Positions 54,973-64,000 of a DNA stretch of 64,000 nt are shown piece by piece. Both the position numbers and the translations under genes were made by a program. The notes below the pieces were generated by a model. That model made no database searches. It was not told the origin of the DNA and was given only the letters and a program-made list of their open reading frames with translations. Each line of letters starts with the position of its first letter. Positions within the stretch are counted from its first letter, which is position 1. This DNA comes from Clostridioides difficile (lineage in GTDB: Bacteria; Bacillota; Clostridia; Peptostreptococcales; Peptostreptococcaceae). The DNA lies in the NCBI RefSeq assembly GCF_001299635.1, contig NZ_JRHN01000031.1, positions 62,001 to 126,000 of the forward strand. The letters are read 5' to 3'.

Positions 54973-55032
54973 ACATACCAATAATGTAATATTTTAAAAT
55001 TTACTTTTAAATGACAACATAAATTGTAAAAG

Positions 55033-55103
55033 TTTTAGGATGGCAATATTTACTTAAATTTAGAAATTAGCATAATATTTAAGTTGATATTGCCATCCTA
55101 AAA
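55033..55103. repeat. 71-base near-perfect hairpin between lctD and tmcAL
   Basis: TTTTAGGATGGCAATAT (55033-55049) is complementary to 55087-55103, and the inside pairs further (ACTTAAAT with ATATTTAAGT). No T-run follows on either strand; the ends are TTTTAGG and CCTAAAA. It may act as a convergent terminator or be a small palindromic repeat. The rest of the 54973-55192 gap shows nothing. Confidence 0.5.
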
Positions 55104-55192
55104 GTATGTGCAAATAGATTCAAATGAGATTATTGTGTTTATATAAAGTATTAATAAAATAGTTTTTTATAAATATTTTTTATTTTAAGAAT

Positions 55193-56473
55193 CTATTTTA
55201 CATAGACTGGATGAGTATAAAAATCCATAGGACCTTTTATTAAGTCTTTATTATTTTTATAATATACTGAGTCATATATATTTGTAGATTTTATATCATA
55301 ATTTATGAGTGTTTTAAAAATTACATCATCTAATGAAAATGATATATTTGAAAATTTGTTTATTATTTCTATTTCAGATTTATTTTTTACTTCCTTTAGA
55401 ACTTCTCTGCCTTTATCATTAAAAGCAAGTATTCTTACATAAGGAATAGCATCTATGTTTTTTACAAGTTGCATATCACTTTTTTTAATACCTAATAATA
55501 TATTGTTTAAAGTTCGTTTAATTTTGGTTAAAGTATATCGTTTAGATTTAATTGATAATTGCAGTTCATATAAAGATTTAGATGTAAAAATATCTTTGTA
55601 GATTTTATTTTCTATACCTTCATTTACTTCAAAATAATCTTTTAAATTGTCTATATCTCTAAGTATAATGGTCTTTAAAGTATCAAAGAAAAAATCATCA
55701 AACATAGGTAAAAAGCCATTATCTATTTTTTCATTTAGGATGCTATAAGTCTTTTTTGGAATAACATTTTTTAAGTGAAAAAGACTATTATTTTCTTTAA
55801 GTGAAGTTCTTATAGCAGTAGCAGAACAAATATTACTATTAATTTCTTCAGAATTGTATTCTGAATGAACTCTAGAGATAGTAAATGGTTTTATATCACT
55901 ATTTAGGTGGATAAGATTTTTTATATATTCTATACCAAGTATATTATTTGATGAATTTAATGTTTTTGATAATTGTTCCTTTGAATAATTCTCCATGAAT
56001 TCATTTTTTTTGCATTGATGTATATAATCAAAAAGTGCATTAGCTCTAGCTGTTGGAAATAACAGGCCCTCATCTAAATATTTTTTTAAGAATAGCTTAA
56101 AGTCATCTGGCTCACTTGCTAAAATTTCTGCAATATTGTAAAGAATTTCTGTATTTCCTTCTTCGCTACCAAAACATACAGAATCTATACAGTTTAGTGA
56201 ATTTAAAATTGTTATGGCACCATGAGAAAAAATTTCAGCACTTTGGCAAGCAAATAGAGTTGGTAATTCTATAACTAAGTCTACACCATTTTCGACAGCA
56301 ATTTTTGCTCTAGTATATTTATCAAATAAAGCTGGTTCGCCCCTTTGTAGAAAATTTCCACTCATTATTGCTACAGTATGTGTTGCATTTGTTTTTTCTA
56401 TAGATTTAGATAAGTGATATATATGTCCATTATGAAATGGGTTGTATTCAACTATTAATCCAAGTACATTCAT
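55193..56473 (-). CDS. tmcAL: tRNA(Met) cytidine acetate ligase TmcAL (YlbM family)
   Basis: 426 residues starting [20 protein letters not shown] (nucleotidyltransferase HxGH), then [20 protein letters not shown] and [20 protein letters not shown]. The enzyme uses acetate and ATP to form N4-acetylcytidine at the wobble position of elongator tRNA-Met. Use of acetate is notable as the divergent neighbour is ackA. Confidence 0.93.
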   Translation of the reverse strand: MNVLGLIVEYNPFHNGHIYHLSKSIEKTNATHTVAIMSGNFLQRGEPALFDKYTRAKIAVENGVDLVIELPTLFACQSAEIFSHGAITILNSLNCIDSVCFGSEEGNTEILYNIAEILASEPDDFKLFLKKYLDEGLLFPTARANALFDYIHQCKKNEFMENYSKEQLSKTLNSSNNILGIEYIKNLIHLNSDIKPFTISRVHSEYNSEEINSNICSATAIRTSLKENNSLFHLKNVIPKKTYSILNEKIDNGFLPMFDDFFFDTLKTIILRDIDNLKDYFEVNEGIENKIYKDIFTSKSLYELQLSIKSKRYTLTKIKRTLNNILLGIKKSDMQLVKNIDAIPYVRILAFNDKGREVLKEVKNKSEIEIINKFSNISFSLDDVIFKTLINYDIKSTNIYDSVYYKNNKDLIKGPMDFYTHPVYVK

Positions 56474-56933
56474 AAAATACTCCTTCTATCTTTAGTTATT
56501 TTTATATATATCTTAATTTATTAAAATGTATATAAAATTTAAATTTTTAATTATAAAACTAAAAAACGTAAAAAAAGTTATAAAAATGTAGAAATACTAC
56601 ATAATAAAAACCTAGTTAAATGTTATTAAAATAACTTTATTAGAGCTTTATATTATATTATTATAGCAAATGGGAAAGAATAATCTACATTAAGTTAATT
56701 TGTTAATAGATTATTAGGAAAATACACAAATTACCATACTATAAATATGATATAATATAAAAAAAAAGTATATACTTTTATATTAAAAGGTGATATATTA
56801 TTTATGAAAATCGTTTAATGTATACAATAATATATCTATGACAAAATGATAAAAGATAGAGTTTTATTTAGACATTTATTACAAATCAAAATTTATTACA
56901 TATTATTTATAAAAATCTAAGGAGGAAATAATA
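56474..56933. promoter_or_regulatory. 460-base intergenic region between tmcAL and ackA
   Basis: Very AT-rich. It holds a TATAAT-type -10 at about 56754 followed by a perfect 16-base palindrome AAAAGTATATACTTTT (56764-56779), a possible operator for the ackA transcript. There is a ribosome-binding-site-like AAAAGGTGAT followed by only a 4-codon frame (56804-56818), which I do not call a gene. The ackA ribosome binding site is AAGGAGG just before 56934. Nothing else is seen. Confidence 0.4.
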
Positions 56934-58130
56934 ATGAAAATATTAGTATTAAACTGTGGGAGTTCTTCATTAAAATATCAATTAATAGATATGAGTAATG
57001 AAGAAGTTTTATGTATAGGATTAGTTGAGAGAATAGGAATAGAAGGTTCTATACTAAAACATGAAAAAGCAGGTAGAGATGATAAATACATTGTTGAACA
57101 ACCAATGAAGGACCACAAAGATGCAATAGCATTAGTTTTAGAAGCTGTTGCTCACCCAGAATTTGGTGCAGTTAAAGAAATGAAAGAAATAGATGCAGTA
57201 GGACATAGAGTTGTACATGCTGGAGAAAAATTTGCTACTTCAGTAGTAATAACTCCAGAAGTAGAAGAAGCTTTAAAAGAGTGTATAGATTTAGCACCAC
57301 TTCATAATCCAGCAAACATAATGGGAATAGATGCTTGTAAAGCTATACTTCCAGATGTACCAATGGTAGGAGTATTTGATACTGCTTTCCATCAAACAAT
57401 GCCTAAATCTTCATATTTATATGGTTTACCTCATGAATTATATACTAAGTATGGGGTAAGAAGATATGGATTCCATGGAACTTCTCATAATTATGTATCT
57501 CAAAAAGCAGCAGAGATATTAGGAAAAGACATAAAAGATTTAAAAATAGTAACTTGTCACTTAGGAAATGGAGCTTCTATAGCTGCTGTTGATGGTGGAA
57601 AATGTGTAGATACATCTATGGGATTCACTCCATTAGAAGGATTAATAATGGGAACTAGATGTGGAGATATAGACCCAGCTATATTACCTTTCTTAATGAG
57701 AAAAGAAGGTTTAGATGCTGATGGATTAGACAAATTAATGAATAAAGAATCTGGAGTATATGGAATGACTGGAATTTCTAGTGACTTCAGAGATATAGAA
57801 GATGCAGCTAAAAATGGAGATGAAAGAGCTCAAGCGACATTAGAAGCTTATGTTAAAAAAGTACAAAAATATATAGGTGCTTATGCTGCTGAGATGAATG
57901 GATTGGATGTCGTAGTATTTACTGCTGGTGTTGGCGAAAATGGAAAAGCTATAAGAGCAGATATAGCTTCTAATATGGAGTTCTTAGGAATGAAGTTAGA
58001 TAAAGAAGCTAATGATGTTAGAGGAAAAGAAACAATAATATCTACTGCTGATTCTAAAGTAAAAATGCTTTTAATACCAACTAATGAAGAATTAATGATA
58101 GCTAGAGATACATTAAGATTAGTAAAATAA
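56934..58130 (+). CDS. ackA: Acetate kinase
   Basis: 398 residues. [59 protein letters not shown] and FTAGVGENG give the full ASKHA acetate kinase set. It makes ATP from acetyl-phosphate; pta is not adjacent here. Confidence 0.98.
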   Translation: MKILVLNCGSSSLKYQLIDMSNEEVLCIGLVERIGIEGSILKHEKAGRDDKYIVEQPMKDHKDAIALVLEAVAHPEFGAVKEMKEIDAVGHRVVHAGEKFATSVVITPEVEEALKECIDLAPLHNPANIMGIDACKAILPDVPMVGVFDTAFHQTMPKSSYLYGLPHELYTKYGVRRYGFHGTSHNYVSQKAAEILGKDIKDLKIVTCHLGNGASIAAVDGGKCVDTSMGFTPLEGLIMGTRCGDIDPAILPFLMRKEGLDADGLDKLMNKESGVYGMTGISSDFRDIEDAAKNGDERAQATLEAYVKKVQKYIGAYAAEMNGLDVVVFTAGVGENGKAIRADIASNMEFLGMKLDKEANDVRGKETIISTADSKVKMLLIPTNEELMIARDTLRLVK

Positions 58131-58164
58131 TTTAATCAAACTTATGCCTATCAAGTAAAAATAC

Positions 58165-58193
58165 TTGACAAACAAATGCTAGATTTGTATAAT
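58165..58193 (+). promoter_or_regulatory. Consensus promoter for DUF177-rpmF
   Basis: TTGACA, 17 bases, TATAAT: a perfect consensus. TCAAGTA-AAAA-TACTTGA (58151-58168), a small hairpin overlapping the -35, could be the ackA terminator stem or an operator. Confidence 0.85.
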
Positions 58194-58222
58194 AAATTTG
58201 GTGATATGTTGAGGTGAACTTA

Positions 58223-58747
58223 ATGAAAGTTAGCATAGAAAAAATAAATAGAAAAGAAACTGATAAAATAGACTTGAATTTTTGTGAAAAAATTGATACT
58301 ATTAGTTATTGTGATGAGATTTACAAATTAGTATCACCTGTAAATTTAAAAGGGAAAGTGTCAAAGACTAATAAAGGTTTATATCTAGATATAGATGTCA
58401 ATTTTACAATTGTTGACAATTGTTCAAGATGTCTTAAAGAAGTAGAGATACCACTAGAGTATTCTATACAAGGTTTTTTAGTAAAAGAAGAAGATTATGA
58501 TGAAGATGAATTTGAGGAATTTGATCCTTTTATATTCGATGGCGAAGAAATCGACCTTATTGATATAATAGAACAGACATTAGATTTTAATGTACCTCAT
58601 AAGGTTCTTTGTAGTGAAAACTGTGAAGGTCTTTGTCAAGTATGCGGAGCAAACTTAAATGAAGGAGAATGTTCTTGCAGTGAAATTACAAACGATGAGG
58701 AATACATAGATCCTCGTTTTGCTAAATTAAAAGATTTATTTAATTAA
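58223..58747 (+). CDS. yceD: DUF177/YceD family protein
   Basis: The ATG at 58223 follows GAGGTGA. 174 residues, acidic, with a CSRC and a C-terminal Cys cluster (CSENCEGLCQVCGANLNEGECSC cut short) that would bind zinc. The gene is almost always before rpmF, and family members are linked to 23S rRNA accumulation. Confidence 0.88.
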   Translation: MKVSIEKINRKETDKIDLNFCEKIDTISYCDEIYKLVSPVNLKGKVSKTNKGLYLDIDVNFTIVDNCSRCLKEVEIPLEYSIQGFLVKEEDYDEDEFEEFDPFIFDGEEIDLIDIIEQTLDFNVPHKVLCSENCEGLCQVCGANLNEGECSCSEITNDEEYIDPRFAKLKDLFN

Positions 58748-58771
58748 ATTTTGACTAAGGAGGTGGCGTAA

Positions 58772-58948
58772 ATGGCAGTACCAAAGCGTAAAACGTCTAA
58801 ATCAAACACAAAAATGAGAAGAGCAGCTAACTCAAAGATGGAAGCAACAGGATTTGTAAGTTGCCCACAATGTCATGAGCCAAAATTACCACATAGAGTG
58901 TGTCCAGACTGTGGATATTATAAAGGTAAAGAAGTTGTGTCTAAGTAA
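58772..58948 (+). CDS. rpmF: Ribosomal protein L32
   Basis: The 58-residue frame begins [18 protein letters not shown] after AAGGAGGTGG and ends at TAA 58946-58948. [17 protein letters not shown] shows the four-cysteine zinc-binding (C+) form of L32. It lies between DUF177 and fapR, the conserved Firmicute order. Confidence 0.96.
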   Translation: MAVPKRKTSKSNTKMRRAANSKMEATGFVSCPQCHEPKLPHRVCPDCGYYKGKEVVSK

Positions 58949-58961
58949 TAGCTTCTAAAAA

Positions 58962-58993
58962 ACATGTAGAGTATACTCTACATGTTTTTTTTG
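58962..58993 (+). terminator. Intrinsic terminator after rpmF
   Basis: ACATGTAGAGTA and TACTCTACATGT form a perfect 12-bp palindromic stem, followed by eight T residues. It separates rpmF from the fapR operon. Confidence 0.9.
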
Positions 58994-59075
58994 TACATAT
59001 AAAAATAAGATGATTTACTAGAGAAATAAGTGGATTTTATGCATATTAAAAAATAGAAAAATAATAATATAAGTA

Positions 59076-59126
59076 TTGAAAATTTTTGTGTGTTACTATA
59101 TACTACTATTAGTAGCTGGTACTAAT
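59076..59126 (+). promoter_or_regulatory. fapR promoter with FapR operator
   Basis: TTGAAA (59076-59081), 17 bases, TATACT (59099-59104). The operator ATTAGTAGCTGGTACTAAT (59108-59126) is close to the known FapR site (TTAGTACCTGNTACTAA) and covers the expected transcription start. FapR released by malonyl-CoA would allow transcription. Confidence 0.88.
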
Positions 59127-59151
59127 TACAGCTATAAAATTTGGAGGGAAC

Positions 59152-59709
59152 ATGAAAAAGAAAAGTAAAGCCCAAAGACAAAAAGAGCTTATAGATATGC
59201 TAAAGACGGATCCTTTTTATACTGATGAAGAATTATCAAGTCTGTTTGATGTAAGTATACAGACTATAAGATTAGATAGAATGAGTCTAAACATACCAGA
59301 GCTAAGAGAAAGAGTCAAATCAATAGCAGAAACTCAGAGTTCAAAAGTAAAGACTTTAGGAGTAAAGGAAATTACAGGAGAAATCATTGATTTATCTGTA
59401 GGGCGATTAGGTATATCTATGTTAGAAGTTACACAAGACATGATTTACTCTAAGACTAATACTTTAAAAGATACGTATATATTTTCTCTAGCAGATTCAT
59501 TGGCAATGGCTATAATAGATGCACCTAAAGTTATTATGAGAGTTGCAAATGTAAAAAGTTTTAAATTGATAGAACAACAAGATAGGCTTATAGCGAAAGC
59601 CGAAGTATATAGAAATATAGATAAAAAGCATTATGTAAAAGTTGTTATCAATAATAAAGCTCAAGAGCAAATATTTAGAGGAAAGTTTATCTTTGAAGAA
59701 TTAGATTAG
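59152..59709 (+). CDS. fapR: Fatty acid/phospholipid regulator FapR
   Basis: 185 residues: DeoR-like N-terminal helix-turn-helix ([35 protein letters not shown] cut short) and a hotdog-fold effector domain (about 70-185) that binds malonyl-CoA. Autoregulated through the operator directly upstream. Heads fapR-plsX-fabH-fabK-fabD-fabG. Confidence 0.96.
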   Translation: MKKKSKAQRQKELIDMLKTDPFYTDEELSSLFDVSIQTIRLDRMSLNIPELRERVKSIAETQSSKVKTLGVKEITGEIIDLSVGRLGISMLEVTQDMIYSKTNTLKDTYIFSLADSLAMAIIDAPKVIMRVANVKSFKLIEQQDRLIAKAEVYRNIDKKHYVKVVINNKAQEQIFRGKFIFEELD

Positions 59710-59719
59710 GAGGGTAATT

Positions 59720-60742
59720 ATGAAAATAGTAATTGATGGAATGGGTGGAGATAATGCACCTAAATCTAATGTAGAAGGCGCAGTAAATGCTATAAAAGAA
59801 TATAATGTTGATTTAATAATCACAGGAGATAAAGATTTATTAGAAAAGGAATTTTCAAATTATGAATTTGATAGAAATAAACTAGAAATAGTTCATACTA
59901 CTGAGATTATAGAAAATGAAGATAAACCAGTAAAGGCTATAAGAAGTAAAAAAGATTCTTCTATGGTAGTAGCATTAAACCTCGTAAAAGAAGGAAAAGC
60001 AGATGCTATAATATCAGCTGGAAATACAGGAGCCTTACTTGCTGGTGGATTATTTGTTGTTGGTAGAATAAAAGGAATCGATAGACCTTGCTTATGCTCA
60101 GCAATACCGAATGTAAAGCGAGGAATGACACTTATAGCAGACTGTGGCGCAAATGCAGATTGTAAACCTAAAAATCTAGTTGAATTTGCAGCTATGAGCA
60201 ATATCTATGCAAGAAAAGTTTTAGGTCTTGAAAATCCTAAGGTAGCATTAGCAAATGTTGGACTAGAAGAAGGCAAAGGCAATGATTTAGTTAAAAGGTC
60301 ATACGAAGAAGTTAAAAAATTAGATTTAAATTTTATAGGGAATGTAGAAGCTAGAGAAGTTATAAATGCATACACAGATATAATCATATGTGATGGATTT
60401 ACAGGTAATATATTACTTAAGTCTGCTGAAGGTGTAGCTCTTTCAGTTATGAGCCTTATAAAGGAAACTTTTATGGCTAGTACAAAAAGTAAAATAGGAG
60501 CATTACTTATAAAGGATGATTTAAGAAAATTGAAGAGTTTTATAGATTATTCTGAGTATGGTGGAGCTCCACTTTTAGGTCTAAATGGAGGCGTTATAAA
60601 AGCTCATGGAAGCTCTGATGCCAAAGCTATAAAGAATGCTATAAATCAAGGCATTAAATTTGCAAAAGGAAAAGTTGTTGAAGATATAAGTCAATTTATA
60701 AGCAAATATAATGAAGAAAATAAAAATAACGAAGATGAATAA
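59720..60742 (+). CDS. plsX: Phosphate acyltransferase PlsX
   Basis: 340 residues, start [20 protein letters not shown], then [14 protein letters not shown] and [16 protein letters not shown]. It converts acyl-ACP to acyl-phosphate at the start of phospholipid synthesis. AGGAGGG precedes the ATG. Confidence 0.97.
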   Translation: MKIVIDGMGGDNAPKSNVEGAVNAIKEYNVDLIITGDKDLLEKEFSNYEFDRNKLEIVHTTEIIENEDKPVKAIRSKKDSSMVVALNLVKEGKADAIISAGNTGALLAGGLFVVGRIKGIDRPCLCSAIPNVKRGMTLIADCGANADCKPKNLVEFAAMSNIYARKVLGLENPKVALANVGLEEGKGNDLVKRSYEEVKKLDLNFIGNVEAREVINAYTDIIICDGFTGNILLKSAEGVALSVMSLIKETFMASTKSKIGALLIKDDLRKLKSFIDYSEYGGAPLLGLNGGVIKAHGSSDAKAIKNAINQGIKFAKGKVVEDISQFISKYNEENKNNEDE

Positions 60743-60767
60743 ACTCGTTTTGGAGGTTTAATATATA

Positions 60768-61754
60768 ATGAATACAAAGGCTGGAATATTGGGAGTAGGA
60801 AGTTATTTACCTGAGAAATCATACGATAATTTTCACTTCGAAAAGATAATGGATACATCAGATGAGTGGATAAGTACTAGAACTGGTATTAAGGAAAGAA
60901 GATTTGCAGAAGAATCTGAAGCAACTTCTGACCTAGCATCTAAAGCTGCCCTAAAAGCGATAGAATGTGCAAAGTTAAGTGTAGAGGATATAGAGTTGAT
61001 TATATTGGCAACAATTACTCCTGATATGTCTTTGCCTTCAACTGCATGTATAGTGCAAGATGCAATAGGAGCAGTGAATGCTACTGCATTTGATATATCA
61101 GCAGCTTGTTCTGGATTTGTATATGGAGTAACTATTGCAAAGCAATTTGTAGAAACTGGTTGTTATAAGAATGTACTTGTAATAGGAGCAGAAACTTGTT
61201 CTAAGTTTTTAAATTACGATGATAGATCAACAGCAGTATTATTTGGAGATGGTGCTGGAGCAGCTGTTATTGGACCTGTAAGTGAAGGTGGAATACTATC
61301 TACTCATATGGGGTCTGATGGTAAAGGAAAAGATTGTTTAAAAGTACCTGCTGGAGGTTCAAGACTTAAAGCAAGTAAAGAGACTGTAGAAGCTAATCTA
61401 CATACAATAGAAATGGCAGGTAGTGATGTATTTAAATTTGCAGTTAGAAAGATGGCAGAAACTTCTTTAATAGCTCTTGAAAAAGCTAATTTAAATACAA
61501 CTGACATAGACTATTTAATACCACATCAAGCTAATATAAGAATCATACAAGCTTCTTCTAAGAGATTAGAACTTGATATGAAAAAAGTTTATGTAAATAT
61601 AAACAAGTATGGAAATATGTCTGCTGCATCTATACCAGTAGCATTAGATGAAGCTTACAGAGAAGGTAAGATTAAAAAAGGAGATAACGTAGTTTTAGTT
61701 GGCTTTGGTGGAGGTCTAACTTGGGGGGCTTCAGTTGTCAAGTGGACTTTATAG
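60768..61754 (+). CDS. fabH: Beta-ketoacyl-ACP synthase III
   Basis: 328 residues. Catalytic Cys in FDISAACSGFVYG, His in PHQANIRI and Asn in NKYGNMSAAS form the KASIII triad. It condenses acetyl-CoA (or branched primers) with malonyl-ACP. TTGGAGG precedes the ATG. Confidence 0.97.
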   Translation: MNTKAGILGVGSYLPEKSYDNFHFEKIMDTSDEWISTRTGIKERRFAEESEATSDLASKAALKAIECAKLSVEDIELIILATITPDMSLPSTACIVQDAIGAVNATAFDISAACSGFVYGVTIAKQFVETGCYKNVLVIGAETCSKFLNYDDRSTAVLFGDGAGAAVIGPVSEGGILSTHMGSDGKGKDCLKVPAGGSRLKASKETVEANLHTIEMAGSDVFKFAVRKMAETSLIALEKANLNTTDIDYLIPHQANIRIIQASSKRLELDMKKVYVNINKYGNMSAASIPVALDEAYREGKIKKGDNVVLVGFGGGLTWGASVVKWTL

Positions 61755-61862
61755 TAGAAAATATCTAAGATGCTTTAATTGACAAAATTAACTTTATATT
61801 AAGAGTAAGGTTGATTAATAATAAAAAGTTTACTTTTATGATTTCAAGTGAAGGAGAATTGT

Positions 61863-62792
61863 ATGAATAAAATTTGCAAAATATTAAATATAAAATACCC
61901 AGTTATCCAAGGGGGAATGGCATGGGTAGCTACTGCATCATTAGCAAGTGCTGTATCTAATGCAGGAGGGCTTGGAATAATAGCAGCAGGAAATGCACCA
62001 AAAGAAGCTATAAAAAAAGAAATTATTGAGTGCAAAAAATTAACAGATAAACCTTTTGGGGTAAATGTAATGCTTATGTCACCATTTGTAGATGATATAA
62101 TGGATTTGATTATAGAAGAAAATGTTCAGGTTATTACTACTGGAGCAGGAAATCCTGCAAAATATATGGATAGATTAAAAGAAGCTGGAACAAAAGTTAT
62201 TCCTGTAGTGCCAACAATAGCTTTAGCTCAAAGAATGGAAAAGTTAGGGGCTACAGCAGTAATAGCTGAAGGTACAGAAGGTGGAGGACACATAGGAGAG
62301 CTTACTACTATGGTTTTGGTTCCACAAGTTGCTGATGCTGTAAGCATACCTGTAATAGCTGCTGGGGGCATTGTAGATGGTAGAGGTATTGCTGCATCTT
62401 TTGCATTAGGTGCTAGTGCAGTTCAAGTAGGAACTAGATTTATCTGTAGTGAAGAGTGTTCTGTACATTCAAATTACAAAAACTTAGTAATAAAGGCAAA
62501 AGATAGAGACGCGATTGTTACAGGAAGAAGTACAGGTCATCCAGTAAGAACATTAAAAAATAAATTATCAAAAGAATTTTTAAAGATGGAGCAAAATGGA
62601 GCTACTCCTGAAGAGTTAGATAAAAAAGGTACAGGTGCTTTAAGATTTGCAACAGTAGATGGAGATATCGAAAAAGGTTCATTTATGGCAGGTCAAAGTG
62701 CTGCTATGGTAAAAGAAATAACACCTTGTAAAGAAATTATAGAGACTATGGTAAATCAAGCAAAAGAGATTATGCCAGCAATAGAACTGTAA
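61863..62792 (+). CDS. fabK: Enoyl-ACP reductase II (FMN-dependent)
   Basis: The ATG at 61863 follows AAGGAG; the GTG at 61848 lies before it. 309 residues: YPVIQGGMAWVATASLASAV, GGGHIGELTTMVLVPQV, VIAAGGIVDGRGIAASFALG, the TIM-barrel FMN fold of FabK/nitronate monooxygenases. It replaces FabI, so triclosan-type FabI inhibitors would not act on this step. Confidence 0.95.
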   Translation: MNKICKILNIKYPVIQGGMAWVATASLASAVSNAGGLGIIAAGNAPKEAIKKEIIECKKLTDKPFGVNVMLMSPFVDDIMDLIIEENVQVITTGAGNPAKYMDRLKEAGTKVIPVVPTIALAQRMEKLGATAVIAEGTEGGGHIGELTTMVLVPQVADAVSIPVIAAGGIVDGRGIAASFALGASAVQVGTRFICSEECSVHSNYKNLVIKAKDRDAIVTGRSTGHPVRTLKNKLSKEFLKMEQNGATPEELDKKGTGALRFATVDGDIEKGSFMAGQSAAMVKEITPCKEIIETMVNQAKEIMPAIEL

Positions 62793-62807
62793 ATCAGGAG
62801 GAGTAAG

Positions 62808-63758
62808 ATGGGAAAAGTAGCACTAGTATTTCCTGGTCAAGGCGCTCAATATGTAGGTATGGCCAAGGATTTATACGAAAATAATGATGTTGCTAAAAAT
62901 ATAATAGATGAGGCTTGTGAAGTCTTAAAAATAGATTTAAAAAAACTTATGTTTGAAGGCAATGAAGAAGAACTTTCTAAAACTGAAAATACTCAACCTG
63001 CTATGGTTACACATAGTGTAGCTATATTAAAAGCAGTACAAGCTCAAGTAGATTTAAAATATAGTGCATGTTTAGGCTTATCTTTAGGAGAGTATAGTGC
63101 ATTGGTTGCAGCAGATGCAATTGACTTTAAAGATGCTGTATGCTTAGTCAAAAAAAGAGGTAAGTTTATGCAAGAAACAGTTCCAACAGGTGTTGGAGCT
63201 ATGGCAGCAATTTTAGGTCTAGATAGAAGTATATTAGAAAATGTAGTTAAAGATATACAAGGAGGTATTGTAGAAGTAGCAAATTACAATTCTCCTGGCC
63301 AAATAGTTATATCTGGTGAAAATGAAAAGATAGAAGAAGCAATGGTGAAATGCAAAGAAGCAGGAGCAAAAAGAGCTGTTAAATTAAATGTAAGTGGGCC
63401 TTTTCACTCATCAATGCTAAAAGAAGCTGGAGTAAAATTAGGCAGTGAGTTAGAAAAAGTTAACATAACTAAACCTAAAATTGATGTAGTAGCAAATGTA
63501 AATGCAGATTATTATAAAAGTGAAGGGAAAGAACTACTTATAAAACAAGTAAGTTCATCTGTCCTTTGGGAAGACTCTATAGAAAGACTTTTAAACGATG
63601 GATATGATACTTTTATAGAAATGGGACCTGGAAAAACTTTAAAAGCATTCATCAAGAAGATAGCTTCTAACAAAAAAGCAAGTGTGAATATTTATAATAT
63701 AGATGGTATAGATTCTCTTAATGAATTTGTACAAAATTATAGAAATGGAGAGATATAA
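62808..63758 (+). CDS. fabD: Malonyl-CoA:ACP transacylase
   Basis: 316 residues. FPGQGAQYVGMAKDLYE at the start, catalytic Ser in GLSLGEYSALVAA, and GPFHSSML with the catalytic His. It loads malonyl groups onto ACP. AGGAGGAG precedes the ATG, and its TAA overlaps the fabG start. Confidence 0.97.
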   Translation: MGKVALVFPGQGAQYVGMAKDLYENNDVAKNIIDEACEVLKIDLKKLMFEGNEEELSKTENTQPAMVTHSVAILKAVQAQVDLKYSACLGLSLGEYSALVAADAIDFKDAVCLVKKRGKFMQETVPTGVGAMAAILGLDRSILENVVKDIQGGIVEVANYNSPGQIVISGENEKIEEAMVKCKEAGAKRAVKLNVSGPFHSSMLKEAGVKLGSELEKVNITKPKIDVVANVNADYYKSEGKELLIKQVSSSVLWEDSIERLLNDGYDTFIEMGPGKTLKAFIKKIASNKKASVNIYNIDGIDSLNEFVQNYRNGEI

Positions 63759-64000
63759 TGATAAATCTTACAGGACAAGTAGCAGTTGTTACTGGTGGCT
63801 CTAGAGGTATAGGAAAAGAAATAGCAAAAAAACTAGCATCTTTTGGGGCTGATGTAGTAATCAATTATACTTCTAAAGAAGATGAAGCACTAAAAACTAA
63901 AAATGAAATAGAAGGTATGGGTGTAAAGTGTACTTCTATAAAATGTGATGTGTCTAAATCTGAAGAAGTAAATCAAATGATAGATTCTGTTATAAAAGAA
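63758..64000 (+). CDS. fabG: 3-oxoacyl-ACP reductase FabG, 3'-truncated by window edge
   Basis: The start overlaps the fabD stop (TAATG). The visible 81 codons show an SDR Rossmann start (VAVVTGGSRGIGKEIAKKLA) and CDVSKSEEVNQM. The gene continues past the right edge. Its operon place identifies it as the NADPH reductase of the elongation cycle. Confidence 0.95.
   Translation, partial: MINLTGQVAVVTGGSRGIGKEIAKKLASFGADVVINYTSKEDEALKTKNEIEGMGVKCTSIKCDVSKSEEVNQMIDSVIKE

Noticed and set aside
56804-56818. AAAAGGTGAT followed by ATG and a 4-codon frame before ackA
   Set aside because: Too short to call a gene; could be a leader peptide, but no paired attenuator structure was seen.
1-64000. CRISPR arrays, insertion sequences, rRNA operons
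   Set aside because: No regularly spaced repeats, transposase motifs or rRNA sequence were found.

Overview
The window is a low-GC, AT-rich Firmicute chromosome segment and most likely comes from Clostridioides difficile. The reasons are the gene content and order (polA-coaE, a six-gene rnf operon, mreBCD-minCDE, a flavodiiron gene, hom, then a small stand-alone tyrosine recombinase matching RecV, ylbJ, a lactate/Etf operon, ackA and fapR-plsX-fab), together with strong GGAGG-type ribosome binding sites and frequent TTG/GTG starts. The species call is recognition from memory, not a database match.

Layout. 1-3.4 kb: the 3' end of a glycyl radical enzyme gene, its activase and an XRE-cupin regulator. 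3.5-11.2 kb: an accessory-looking stretch with a phosphoesterase, a radical-SAM-like protein lacking cluster cysteines, a 45-codon hydrophobic peptide gene, a zinc-ribbon protein between two copies of a structured RNA element, a nitroreductase, AraC, XRE and LysR regulators, and tRNA-Leu. 11.5-18.1 kb: polA-coaE-transglycosylase-lipoprotein, a copper chaperone, a possible minus-strand small RNA and an unknown basic protein. 18.4-21.2 kb: a VOC protein, an SH3/NlpC-P60 hydrolase and a SPOR-like protein. 21.4-26.6 kb: the Rnf Na+/H+-translocating ferredoxin:NAD+ oxidoreductase. 26.7-37.2 kb: maf, radC, mreBCD, PBP2, minCDE, rodA and mgsA (cell shape and division). 37.2-38.5 kb: flavodiiron protein behind a sigma-B-like promoter. 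38.7-47.1 kb: radical SAM protein/DUF2344/RNase G, the L21-Prp-L27 cluster, obg, yhbY, and hom under a SAM riboswitch. 47.2-49.3 kb: recV and ylbJ on the minus strand. 49.4-55 kb: GntR regulator, lactate racemase and electron-bifurcating lactate dehydrogenase (EtfBA-LctD). 55-64 kb: tmcAL, ackA, DUF177-rpmF, and the FapR-controlled fatty acid operon, cut by the right edge inside fabG.

How it works together: lactate is racemised and oxidised by the LarA/Etf/LctD set at the cost of ferredoxin, Rnf couples ferredoxin oxidation to an ion gradient, and AckA makes ATP from acetyl-phosphate. The mre/min/rodA/PBP2 block shapes the cell, and the fap/fab operon supplies membrane lipid under malonyl-CoA control.

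The most unusual material is at 4.6-6.5 kb. Two paralogous RNA elements there share a C-rich (anti-Shine-Dalgarno-like) loop on perfect stems that differ by compensatory base changes. Nearby lie a cysteine-less radical-SAM/SPASM-like protein and a tiny membrane peptide. The glycyl radical enzyme at the left edge also looks atypical, with Val where known eliminases have a catalytic Glu.
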